From Ignavibacteriales bacterium (lineage in GTDB: Bacteria > Bacteroidota > Ignavibacteria > Ignavibacteriales > Melioribacteraceae), in the NCBI GenBank assembly GCA_007280825.1, contig QYQI01000040.1, positions 1-13,160 on the forward strand: a stretch of DNA of 13,160 nucleotides, written 5' to 3'. The position numbers and the translations under genes were made by a program. The notes beneath the pieces are model-generated. The model saw nothing but the letters and a program-made list of their open reading frames with translations. It was not told the origin of the DNA and did not search any database. How positions within the stretch are numbered: position 1 is the stretch's first letter; each line of letters opens with the position of its first letter. This document shows, in pieces, positions 1 to 6,416 of this stretch.

Positions 1-1164
1 GAGTGAATCGCTATATTTCACTCCTAATAATTCCACAATCATAGAAGCTATGATCTCGTTAAATAAATTTATTCCTCTATCAAGTGTTGCATTAAAACTT
101 TCTTCTTCTGCTTTAATGATCTTTTCTATGTTCGGTTGATTCGTTTTTATTTCAGGAAAGACATGGCTAAAATTTTCTACGACAACCGGAACTAACTTAT
201 ATAAGAACGGATCTTTCAAATTAATTTTTCTTCCGTAACGTGCAGCACGGCGAAGTAATCTTCGTAAAACATAACCACGTCCTTCGTTGCTTGGAGTTGC
301 ACCATCTGCAATTGCGAAAGTTAATGTGCGGATATGATCAGCAATAACGCGCATTGCAATCATATCTTCATTTTTTTTATAACTCACACCAGAAAGTTTT
401 TCAACTGATTTAATAATTGGAATGAAAACGTCAGTATCATAGTTAGAATTTTTCTTTTGCAGAATAGCACACACCCGTTCAAATCCCATTCCTGTATCAA
501 CATGTTTTGCCGGAAGATCATGAAGCTTTCCATTCTCATCACGGTTGTATTGAATGAAAACCAAATTCCAAATCTCTATACATTTAGAATCGCTGGCATT
601 TACATATTTCGGATTATCATAATCGTCACTTAGGTTAATATGAATTTCAGAGCACGGACCGCACGGACCTGTTTCACCCATCTCCCAAAAATTATCTTTC
701 TCATCAAACTTTAAAATATGTTTCGGATTAATATCAGTTTCACTCTTCCAAAAATTAAGCGATTCCTCATCAGTCCGATAAACCGTAGCCCACAATCTTT
801 CTTTCGGAAGTTTCCATACTCCGGTTAATAATTCCCACGCCCAGCCAATCGCTTCTTTCTTATAGTAATCGCCAAACGACCAATTGCCGAGCATTTCAAA
901 AAAAGTGTGGTGGTAAGTATCGTGACCAACTTCTTCAAGATCATTATGTTTCCCGGAAACGCGGATGCATTTTTGTGTATCGGCAGCGCGTTTATATTCA
1001 CGCGAACCGGTTCCGAGAAATACATCTTTAAATTGGTTCATTCCCGCATTAGTAAAAAGAAGAGTCGGATCACCATGCGGAACAACAGGCGCACTCGGTA
1101 CAATCCTGTGATCTTTGCTTTTGAAAAAATCTATAAATTGCAGCCGTATTTCGGTTGATGTCAT
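1..1164 (-). CDS. alaS: Alanyl-tRNA synthetase, N-terminal part (cut by window edge)
   Basis: Cytoplasmic class II enzyme that charges tRNA-Ala with alanine. Reading leftward from the ATG at 1164, the frame is open to the window edge and gives 388 residues; the family is about 870-900 long, so the editing and C-Ala domains lie outside. The catalytic core is recognisable: DPTLLFTNAGMNQFK near residues 32-46, RVSGKHNDLEEVGHDTYHHT at 68-87 followed by FFEMLGNWSFGDYYK, ETGPCGPCSEIH at 164-175, DTGMGFER at 223-230 and NEGRGYVLRRLLRRAARYGR at 293-312. No frameshift or missing core motif is seen. It is divergent from the sigma factor gene, with a 142-bp spacer. The ATG at 1164 is chosen because the family's conserved N-terminus (short lead, then a phenylalanine-rich helix) begins right there. 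Identification is secure. Confidence 0.97.
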   Translation of the reverse strand, partial: MTSTEIRLQFIDFFKSKDHRIVPSAPVVPHGDPTLLFTNAGMNQFKDVFLGTGSREYKRAADTQKCIRVSGKHNDLEEVGHDTYHHTFFEMLGNWSFGDYYKKEAIGWAWELLTGVWKLPKERLWATVYRTDEESLNFWKSETDINPKHILKFDEKDNFWEMGETGPCGPCSEIHINLSDDYDNPKYVNASDSKCIEIWNLVFIQYNRDENGKLHDLPAKHVDTGMGFERVCAILQKKNSNYDTDVFIPIIKSVEKLSGVSYKKNEDMIAMRVIADHIRTLTFAIADGATPSNEGRGYVLRRLLRRAARYGRKINLKDPFLYKLVPVVVENFSHVFPEIKTNQPNIEKIIKAEEESFNATLDRGINLFNEIIASMIVELLGVKYSDSL

Positions 1165-1203
1165 AAATCAGTCTAAGTTTTTAATGAACAAATATAATAA
1201 AAA

Positions 1204-1251
1204 TAGCTTATAGCCGAGCGCTGATAACTGACCGCATGTTGCCAATTGCAA
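1204..1251. repeat. Degenerate short-word repeat patch in the alaS/sigma spacer
   Basis: The spacer contains word fragments that recur in other spacers of this window: an AGCTTATAGC-type word, CTGATAACTGACC, and TGCCAATTGCAA at 1240-1251. The last matches TGCCAACTGCAA at 5812-5823 in 11 of 12 positions. No coding potential is seen. The patch overlaps the candidate promoter of the sigma factor gene. Whether it belongs to a true dispersed repeat family needs the rest of the genome. Confidence 0.4.
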
Positions 1252-1276
1252 TTTTGATATAGTAATGATACTTTTG
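1246..1276 (+). promoter_or_regulatory. Candidate promoter of the ECF sigma operon
   Basis: TTGCAA at 1246-1251 is followed after exactly 17 bases by TACTTT at 1269-1274. The same right-hand element extends to TACTTTTG, which also fits the TAnnTTTG element of Bacteroidota primary promoters. It would start transcription near 1282, about 25 bases before the GTG start. Such AT-rich DNA yields chance matches, so this is a modest call. Confidence 0.33.
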
Positions 1277-1306
1277 ATTGTAAACATTCAACAAAATTGA
1301 ACAAGT

Positions 1307-1885
1307 GTGAGTAAATTTAAAGAGTTATCGGATTTAGAATTAATGCGGGAGATCGCCCAGTTTGAATCACGTGCACTGGAAGAACTTTACGAAAGGTACT
1401 CGCCACTATTATATACTGTTATTAAGAAAATTTCCCCCGATCAAGCCACTGCTGAACAGATACTCATTGAAGTTTTTGTAATCATCTGGCGTAAAATTGG
1501 CAAGTTCGATTTAAATAACGGAAATATTTTTAGCTGGCTTGTAACACTTGCCCGGAATAAAGCTGTTGATAGTTTAAGAAGAGCTCGTGCTGCTGGAGCG
1601 ACAGTCCAATTTTATGATGATGATTACGAGGATTATTTTATTCTTCCCTCTTTTCCAAATGATATGGATAGTTTGGATTTTAATACAGCCATCACAATTA
1701 AACCGAAGATCGAACAAGCATTATCAAAATTAACCGATACACAGAAATATGTTTTACATTTAGCATATTATGAAGGATATGCGATAGATGAGATTTCCGA
1801 TAAGCTTAACGTTCCTGTAGAAACAGTACGCGGAAAAATTATGACTGCTTTATCAAGTCTAAGAGATAATCTGGTGGGTGAGTGA
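1307..1885 (+). CDS. ECF-family RNA polymerase sigma factor (SigK-like)
   Basis: A 192-residue extracytoplasmic-function sigma factor that would direct RNA polymerase to a stress regulon. Region 2 spans about residues 23-93, with the core-binding helix around LYERYSPLLYTVIKKI and the promoter-melting and -10-reading segment FSWLVTLARNKAVDSLRRAR. An acidic linker (YDDDYEDY, 103-110) follows. Region 4 spans about 133-185, with a helix-turn-helix in YAIDEISDKLNVPVETVRGK. Only regions 2 and 4 are present, as expected for ECF factors. The start is GTG at 1307; no ATG lies before region 2 in this frame and no strong ribosome binding site is visible. Its stop overlaps the next gene's start (TGATG), so it is translationally coupled to a membrane anti-sigma factor. 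The RskA-like partner suggests a SigK-type group; the signal and target promoters are unknown. Confidence 0.92.
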   Translation: MSKFKELSDLELMREIAQFESRALEELYERYSPLLYTVIKKISPDQATAEQILIEVFVIIWRKIGKFDLNNGNIFSWLVTLARNKAVDSLRRARAAGATVQFYDDDYEDYFILPSFPNDMDSLDFNTAITIKPKIEQALSKLTDTQKYVLHLAYYEGYAIDEISDKLNVPVETVRGKIMTALSSLRDNLVGE

Positions 1886-3018
1886 TGGCAGACAAAGCAT
1901 TGAGCGAAATGATTGCTGCATTTGCCGCCGGCTGCATGGATAAACAAAATTATATGCAGTTCAAAGATTATATGGATGAAAGCGGATACTTACCGAAAGG
2001 AGAACTGGGAGAATTACAAAATATTATTTCAATGATTCCAGTTATTCTTGATTTAGAAAAACCCGATCCGTCAATCAAAGATTTAGTTGCAAAAAAATTG
2101 ATCGGTATGAAAGAAGAGATCAAAACAAGAATTATTGAAGAGAAGAAAAAAACAACAGCAGCCGCAACAAAATTAAGCAAATCCTCAATCAACTCGCCGA
2201 AGAATAAAACTATAAGTTTTATAGATAGAAAAGCATTAACAACAACATCGGCTTATCAATTTGGAGATGATGACGCTCAAATTCCTATTCCCCAAAGAAA
2301 AACTAAGACACCAATACCTGAACCGAAAACACCAACCGCGGAACCTAAAAAAATAGAATCTCCCGGTAAAACAGCAACGCCGAAACCTATAATTGCGCCT
2401 CCTCAATTAATTGCGCAGACAATTGCCGAAGAACCAACTTCTCAGGAAAAGACTTCATCAGGAATTATGGGATTGGCAGCGTTATTGTTATCTATAGTCC
2501 TTTTTTCTATTCTAGGGTATTATACGTTTACATCAATCAAAACCCTCAATGGAACCGTTGATGATTTAACAGCTCAGGTTAACTCACTAAAAAATCAACT
2601 TGGTACTGCAAATAATTTTATTAGCAATTACACATTTTTAATTGAATTTTTTAATTACAAAGATATTATTGTAACCGGTTTATCAAGCTCAGACGCAGCA
2701 GAAAAAGGTTCTGCACAACTTTTACTTTCTTTCAATCAAAAAGAAGGATTGATACAATTCAAGAATGTAAAACCGCTGCAGCCGAATCAAGGTTATCAGG
2801 TTTGGGTTCAGAGTAAAGGTCAAGCTTATTCACTTGGTGTGTACCAACCGAGCGGGAGTGAGTATTTGAAAATAAGTTCTTTTCCGTTTCTCCCGAAAGA
2901 GAATATAGAATCATACTTTGTAACAATTGAATCAAACGAAGGATCACCCACGCCTTCAACGATAATTTATTTATCGAGTTCTACGACTGGTAAAATTTTG
3001 AAAGGCAGAGCTAATTAG
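1885..3018 (+). CDS. Membrane-anchored anti-sigma factor, RskA-like
   Basis: A 377-residue single-pass membrane protein expected to hold the upstream sigma factor inactive. Four parts are visible. Residues 1-90 are a helical cytoplasmic region (ALSEMIAAFAAGCMDKQNY) resembling anti-sigma domains, but with one cysteine (C17) and no HxxxCxxC zinc motif. Residues 90-190 are a Lys/Pro/Thr-rich linker with PxPxPK-like runs. The membrane segment is about 193-214 (IMGLAALLLSIVLFSILGYY), followed by a short predicted coiled coil (LNGTVDDLTAQVNSLKNQLG). Residues from about 265 to 365 are an RskA-type extracytoplasmic domain, with PNQGYQVWVQSKGQAYSLGV as its recognisable core. The ATG at 1885 is preferred over the GTG at 1882: it makes the TGATG overlap with the sigma stop and follows a G-rich stretch. 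The gene ends 8 bp from the convergent LiaF-like gene. Function is inferred from context and the C-terminal domain. Confidence 0.82.
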   Translation: MADKALSEMIAAFAAGCMDKQNYMQFKDYMDESGYLPKGELGELQNIISMIPVILDLEKPDPSIKDLVAKKLIGMKEEIKTRIIEEKKKTTAAATKLSKSSINSPKNKTISFIDRKALTTTSAYQFGDDDAQIPIPQRKTKTPIPEPKTPTAEPKKIESPGKTATPKPIIAPPQLIAQTIAEEPTSQEKTSSGIMGLAALLLSIVLFSILGYYTFTSIKTLNGTVDDLTAQVNSLKNQLGTANNFISNYTFLIEFFNYKDIIVTGLSSSDAAEKGSAQLLLSFNQKEGLIQFKNVKPLQPNQGYQVWVQSKGQAYSLGVYQPSGSEYLKISSFPFLPKENIESYFVTIESNEGSPTPSTIIYLSSSTTGKILKGRAN

Positions 3019-3026
3019 TAGAACTA

Positions 3027-3527
3027 TTACTTTTTTCTATTGACGAAAATTATTATTCCCATTACAATCAATATTACAGGCCAAAATACTTCGGACAAAT
3101 TTCCAATTCTATTCGCAGCGTTAAACAATCCAAACTTTTTGAATTGAGCAAGGCTTAAATAACTCAATACAAGAAGGACAATACCGGCATAGAGGAAAAT
3201 CTTTTCTTTTATGTTTTCTATGAAAAGAATTACTAAAACGGAACCGCTTATGAAAAGAATCGAGAAAAAAACTATTCCCCGTGTATCAAGAATTTCAAAA
3301 TACGATTTTACTAAAAAGACAACTCCGACTAAAAACAGTATTGTTGATGAAGTTAATCTTCCTCTCTCACCATTACTCAGTGCCGAATAAACTGTTGGTA
3401 TAGAATAAAAGATGAAGACAATTCCAACGACATCCTCAAATGTTAGTAAAATTATATTGCGGCTACTAAGCATTGAAAGTATGCCGAAAATCAAAGAACT
3501 AAGTCCAAGTATGATTCTGTTATTCAA
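3027..3527 (-). CDS. LiaF/DUF5668-like small multi-pass membrane protein
   Basis: A very hydrophobic protein of about 166 residues with four to six predicted membrane helices and no catalytic motif. The last helix, EVFWPVILIVMGIIIFVNRK, has the FWP...GI..hydrophobic-basic pattern of LiaF/DUF5668-type membrane modules that often accompany PspC proteins; that family link is a resemblance only. I place the start at TTG 3527: it is preceded by GAAGAAGGG about 7 bases upstream and overlaps the PspC stop by 8 bases. An ATG at 3584 in the same frame would add 19 residues, but would overlap the PspC gene by 65 bases and add a Phe-rich stretch that simply reads the end of pspC out of frame. It is almost certainly coupled to the PspC gene. 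The exact role is unknown; an accessory to envelope-stress sensing is likely. Confidence 0.68.
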   Translation of the reverse strand: MNNRIILGLSSLIFGILSMLSSRNIILLTFEDVVGIVFIFYSIPTVYSALSNGERGRLTSSTILFLVGVVFLVKSYFEILDTRGIVFFSILFISGSVLVILFIENIKEKIFLYAGIVLLVLSYLSLAQFKKFGLFNAANRIGNLSEVFWPVILIVMGIIIFVNRKK

Positions 3528-4173
3528 ATTTTTGCCCTTCTTCGTAAGGAAAAAAAATAAAAAGAAAAAGATAGAGTGAAGCAAATATTCCCAATGTTAA
3601 CAACGCAGCAAGGATAAAAATTATTCGAAGTACGGTTGCATCAATCCCAATATACTCTGCAAGTCCACCGCATACCCCGGTTAATTTTTTATCTGTCCGG
3701 GATCTAAATAATTTTTCCGGTTGTACCAACAAAGTAGTTCCAGTATTTGAAGGTTTAATTGTTAGAAAATAAATTCCAATTGCAAAAGCTGCCAGGGGAA
3801 AGATAAAATCATTTGGAAGAATAAAAATTCTTGTACTGCCTGCAAGTCCAATTACCCTAAATGCAAAATAAAATCCGAAGAGTATTAAAAGTCCGCTGAT
3901 AACAGTTTTGAAATTTTCCTTTCTTAAAGAAATTATTTCCGATTGAGAAAGGGAAACAGAATTTTTATCAACAGGAATAAGTGAGGCAGTTATTAAATAT
4001 GCAACAACACTCCATCCGCCAAATAGAAGCGTTAGAAGTGCAATAATCCTGATGGTTGCCGGTTCCGTTTTCATATACTCAGCAATTCCGGCACAAACAC
4101 CAGCTATAACAACGTTGTTTTTTGAACGGGAAAATTTTTTAATAGGAGATAACGAAACTGTAGCGTTATCCAT
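3520..4173 (-). CDS. Membrane protein with two PspC domains
   Basis: A 217-residue inner-membrane protein. PspC domain 1 covers about residues 13-68 (RSKNNVVIAGVCAGIAEYMK, then a hydrophobic helix ending in SLIPVD). PspC domain 2 covers about 155-212 (RSRTDKKLTGVCGGLAEYIG, then helices ending in FIFFPYEE). Both carry the GVCxGxAEY signature. Between them lie two more hydrophobic segments (about 88-110 and 121-138), again like a LiaF-type module. In characterised systems PspC is a membrane sensor of envelope damage, or an anchor/toxin-like partner; no pspA homologue is present here. The ATG at 4173 has no good ribosome binding site, and the same frame is open for 31 more hydrophilic codons upstream without a standard start codon. 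It forms an operon with the overlapping LiaF-like gene and converges on the sigma/anti-sigma operon. Confidence 0.87.
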   Translation of the reverse strand: MDNATVSLSPIKKFSRSKNNVVIAGVCAGIAEYMKTEPATIRIIALLTLLFGGWSVVAYLITASLIPVDKNSVSLSQSEIISLRKENFKTVISGLLILFGFYFAFRVIGLAGSTRIFILPNDFIFPLAAFAIGIYFLTIKPSNTGTTLLVQPEKLFRSRTDKKLTGVCGGLAEYIGIDATVLRIIFILAALLTLGIFASLYLFLFIFFPYEEGQKFE

Positions 4174-4500
4174 TTTATCGAAAAGTCTTTCTTCGGATTG
4201 AAGAGATTTGTTTTGATCTTCCGATTTTGATTTGCTTTCGTTCGATTCGATTAGAGCAACTCCGCACTATTTTTAACGGTTAAATTAATCGGCAATTATT
4301 TTATTTATTTTCTTTTTGAATATATAAAATTATGTTTATGCTAACAATAATTTGATACGTGCAACTGCAAGTCCATTCTTTTATATTTCTAATTGATACT
4401 ATGTTTCTTTAGAAAACGAGAATGAATTTGTTAATTCGTCTCCCGATTCCCGTAGAAATATTTATCATTAAAAATAAATTAGAAATAATACGAGGAAGAT
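4174..4500. other. 327-bp divergent spacer between pspC and the NCS2 permease
   Basis: No RNA gene, known riboswitch or gene with a standard start codon is recognised. The pspC-proximal third (4174-4267) is open in the pspC frame. The middle is very AT-rich. An imperfect hairpin lies at 4418-4442: GAGAATGAATT, a TGTT loop, then AATTCGTCTC, with one bulge and one G-U pair. It is not followed by a T-run and so is not a terminator. Promoters for both flanking genes must lie here, but no single match is convincing. GAGGAA before the permease ATG is a reasonable ribosome binding site. Confidence 0.5.
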
Positions 4501-5802
4501 ATGCTTACAAAATATTTTCATCTAAAAGAACTTAACACAACCATCAAACAAGAAATTATTGCCGGGGCTACAACATTTGTAACGATGGCTTATATCATTA
4601 TTGTTAACCCCAAGATTCTTGAAGCTGCCGGAATGCCGTTCGGCGCATCAATGGTTGCAACTATCATGAGCGCCTTCTTCGGAACACTTATAATGGGAGT
4701 TTATGCAAAGCGGCCTTTTGCAATTGCGCCTTATATGGGAGAGAATGCATTTATTGCCTACACAGTTGTAAATGTTTTACATTATAGCTGGCAGACTGCG
4801 CTCGGTGCAATTTTTATCGGCGGAATATTATTTACAATTCTTACGGTCTTTAAAATTAGAAGTTGGCTAGCTTATGCAATTCCGGAAAGCTTAAAGATAG
4901 CTTTCGCAGCGGGAATCGGATTGTTTTTAACTTTCATCGGTTTGAATGAAACCGGAATTGTAAAAATTGGCGTTCCCGGTGCGCCAGTCCACGTTGGAAA
5001 TTTTCACGAGCCCTCTGTTCTTCTTGGAATATTTGCTTTTCTTTTCATCGGTGTGATGATGATAAAAAAAATTAACGGTTCAATATTGATTGGTATTTTA
5101 ACAACAACAATTCTCGGTTTTATATTTGGCATTACAAAACTTCCAGAAAAAATCATGAGCCTTCCGCCGGATATACGCCCCGTTCTTTTACAGCTTGATA
5201 TAACCGGAGCGTTAAGCTGGGGTTTCTTTTCTGTTATTCTTGTCGTCTTCATTATGGATTTTGTTGATACAATGGGAACGTTACTCGGACTTGGTTACAA
5301 AGCAAAAATGTTAGACAAGAATGGTAATCTTCCTGAAATTGAAAAACCGATGTTGTGCGATGCACTTGCTACAGTGTTTGGTGCGTTATTCGGTACAACA
5401 ACAAGCGGAGCTTATATTGAATCGGCAACAGGAATTGAAGCAGGCGGAAAATCCGGACTGACTGCAGTAGTAACTGCAATTTTATTTTTGTTTGCTCTTT
5501 TCTTCGCGCCGCTGTTTGCGGTAATTCCGCCTTATGCTTACGGATCGGCATTAATTATTGTCGGATTGCTGATGATTTCTCCGGTCTCACATTTAAAGTT
5601 TGATGATCTTGCAGAAACAATTCCGGCTTTTGTTACAATGACATTAATGAGCTTTACTTATAATCTCGGAATCGGAATGACTGCAGGATTTGTCGTTTAT
5701 CCTTTAACAATGTTAATTGCCGGGAGAATCAAAACCGTAACAGTTGGAATGTGGGTGTTGTTTGGATTCTCGGTTTTGTTTTATGTTTTTTATCCATTCT
5801 AA
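4501..5802 (+). CDS. NCS2-family (AzgA/PbuG type) nucleobase permease
   Basis: A 433-residue inner-membrane transporter, the usual length for the AzgA-like branch of nucleobase:cation symporter 2; characterised members import adenine, guanine or hypoxanthine with protons. Family features: GATTFVTMAYIIIVNP near residues 22-37; APYMGENAF at 76-84, where many relatives read APGMGLNAF; MDFVDTMGTLLG at 252-263, with the membrane-embedded acidic residues; and the signature TTSGAYIESATGIEAGGKSG at 300-319. Hydrophobic helices run through the whole chain, consistent with the 14-helix fold. GAGGAA lies just before the ATG. The deaminase gene starts 36 bp downstream on the same strand, which suggests co-transcription and that the transported base may be cytosine or a deaminase substrate, not only a purine. 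Family is secure; substrate is inferred. Confidence 0.92.
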   Translation: MLTKYFHLKELNTTIKQEIIAGATTFVTMAYIIIVNPKILEAAGMPFGASMVATIMSAFFGTLIMGVYAKRPFAIAPYMGENAFIAYTVVNVLHYSWQTALGAIFIGGILFTILTVFKIRSWLAYAIPESLKIAFAAGIGLFLTFIGLNETGIVKIGVPGAPVHVGNFHEPSVLLGIFAFLFIGVMMIKKINGSILIGILTTTILGFIFGITKLPEKIMSLPPDIRPVLLQLDITGALSWGFFSVILVVFIMDFVDTMGTLLGLGYKAKMLDKNGNLPEIEKPMLCDALATVFGALFGTTTSGAYIESATGIEAGGKSGLTAVVTAILFLFALFFAPLFAVIPPYAYGSALIIVGLLMISPVSHLKFDDLAETIPAFVTMTLMSFTYNLGIGMTAGFVVYPLTMLIAGRIKTVTVGMWVLFGFSVLFYVFYPF

Positions 5803-5805
5803 TCT

Positions 5806-5826
5806 ACAAACTGCCAACTGCAAACT
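5806..5826. repeat. AACTGCCAACTGC-type short tandem word
   Basis: The short spacer between permease and deaminase is almost entirely AAACTGCC plus AACTGCAAACT, two near-copies of an 8-nt unit. TGCCAACTGCAA here matches TGCCAATTGCAA at 1240-1251 in 11 of 12 bases. It ends just before the GAGG ribosome binding site of the deaminase gene. Confidence 0.45.
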
Positions 5827-5838
5827 AATGAGGTTAAT

Positions 5839-6279
5839 ATGATTGATCATTTTCTACAAGCAGCAATTGATGAAGCCAAAAAAGGATTAAGCGAAGGCGG
5901 AATTCCGATCGGCTCTGTTCTCGTAATTGACAATAAAATTATTGGACGCGGACACAACAAACGCGTTCAAAATGGTAGCGCTATTCTTCACGCAGAGATG
6001 GATTGTTTTGAAAATGTCGGGAGATTAACTGCTAAAGATTATCAACGATCAATTTTATATTCAACACTTTCACCTTGCGATATGTGCAGCGGTGCGGTAT
6101 TGCTTTACAAAATTCCAAAGATTGTTATCGGAGAGGACAAAACTTTTCAAGGACCCAAAGAATATGTTAGATCACGCGGAGTTGAGTTAATAATATTAAA
6201 TGATTCAACATGTATAAAGTTAATGGAAGATTTTATTTCGAGTAATCCAAAATTATGGAACGAAGATATTGGGGAATAA
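5839..6279 (+). CDS. Cytosine deaminase, yeast Fcy1-type (zinc-dependent)
   Basis: A 146-residue deaminase of the cytidine/deoxycytidylate fold, predicted to hydrolyse cytosine to uracil and ammonia in the cytoplasm. Zinc and proton-shuttle residues are present: H51 and E53 (HAE), with C80 and C83 (SPCDMC). As I recall it, Saccharomyces Fcy1 matches along the whole chain: EGGIPIGSVLV, GRGHNKRVQNGSAILHAE, LSPCDMCSGA, an IPKIVIGE segment, and a C-terminal LWNEDIGE. Residues corresponding to Fcy1 N51, H62, E64, C91, C94, W152 and D155 are all kept (here N40, H51, E53, C80, C83, W140, D143). The C-terminal W..EDIGE end distinguishes it from TadA and guanine deaminases. Many bacteria instead use CodA, an unrelated amidohydrolase. 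GAGG precedes the ATG. The upstream NCS2 permease is probably its partner. Activity on related bases is possible. Confidence 0.9.
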   Translation: MIDHFLQAAIDEAKKGLSEGGIPIGSVLVIDNKIIGRGHNKRVQNGSAILHAEMDCFENVGRLTAKDYQRSILYSTLSPCDMCSGAVLLYKIPKIVIGEDKTFQGPKEYVRSRGVELIILNDSTCIKLMEDFISSNPKLWNEDIGE

Positions 6280-6283
6280 AAAA

Positions 6284-6390
6284 GCGATTAGCTTTTAGTT
6301 GTTGGCTATTAGCTTTAGTAAAAACAGAATCTAAACTGAATAATTTTCATCTTATTCTATATGAAAAGCTGAAGGCGGAGGGCTGACGGC
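6284..6390. repeat. Two short-word repeat patches between deaminase and osmC
   Basis: The first patch has GATTAGCTTTTAG at 6286-6298 and TATTAGCTTTAG at 6307-6318, near-copies 21 bases apart joined by TTGTTGGC. The second has AGCTGAAGGC at 6367-6376 and GGCTGACGGC at 6381-6390, matching in 8 of 10 bases with a 14-base period. AT-rich DNA without words lies between them. No coding potential or T-run terminator is seen. The second patch is markedly GC-richer than its surroundings. Confidence 0.45.
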
Positions 6391-6416
6391 TAAAAACGAA
6401 TTACGTGGAGTAAAAA

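Noticed and set aside
907..1158. Plus-strand reading frame of 83 codons and a similar minus-strand frame at 825-1025
   Set aside because: Both lie inside alaS, whose own frame has the conserved motifs; the products have no recognisable features.
1882..1884. GTG at 1882 as anti-sigma start
   Set aside because: The next codon is ATG at 1885, which gives the TGATG coupling and better initiation.
3000..3040. Bidirectional terminator between the convergent anti-sigma and LiaF-like genes
   Set aside because: The only stem is 4 bp (TAGT/ACTA) before a short T-run, too weak to claim.
4230..4270. tRNA-like TTCGATTC T-loop
   Set aside because: Flanking bases do not pair as a T-stem and no acceptor or anticodon arm can be built.
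4174..4500. Purine or preQ1 riboswitch before the NCS2 permease
   Set aside because: The conserved loop and junction sequences of these riboswitches could not be matched; only a plain imperfect hairpin is present.
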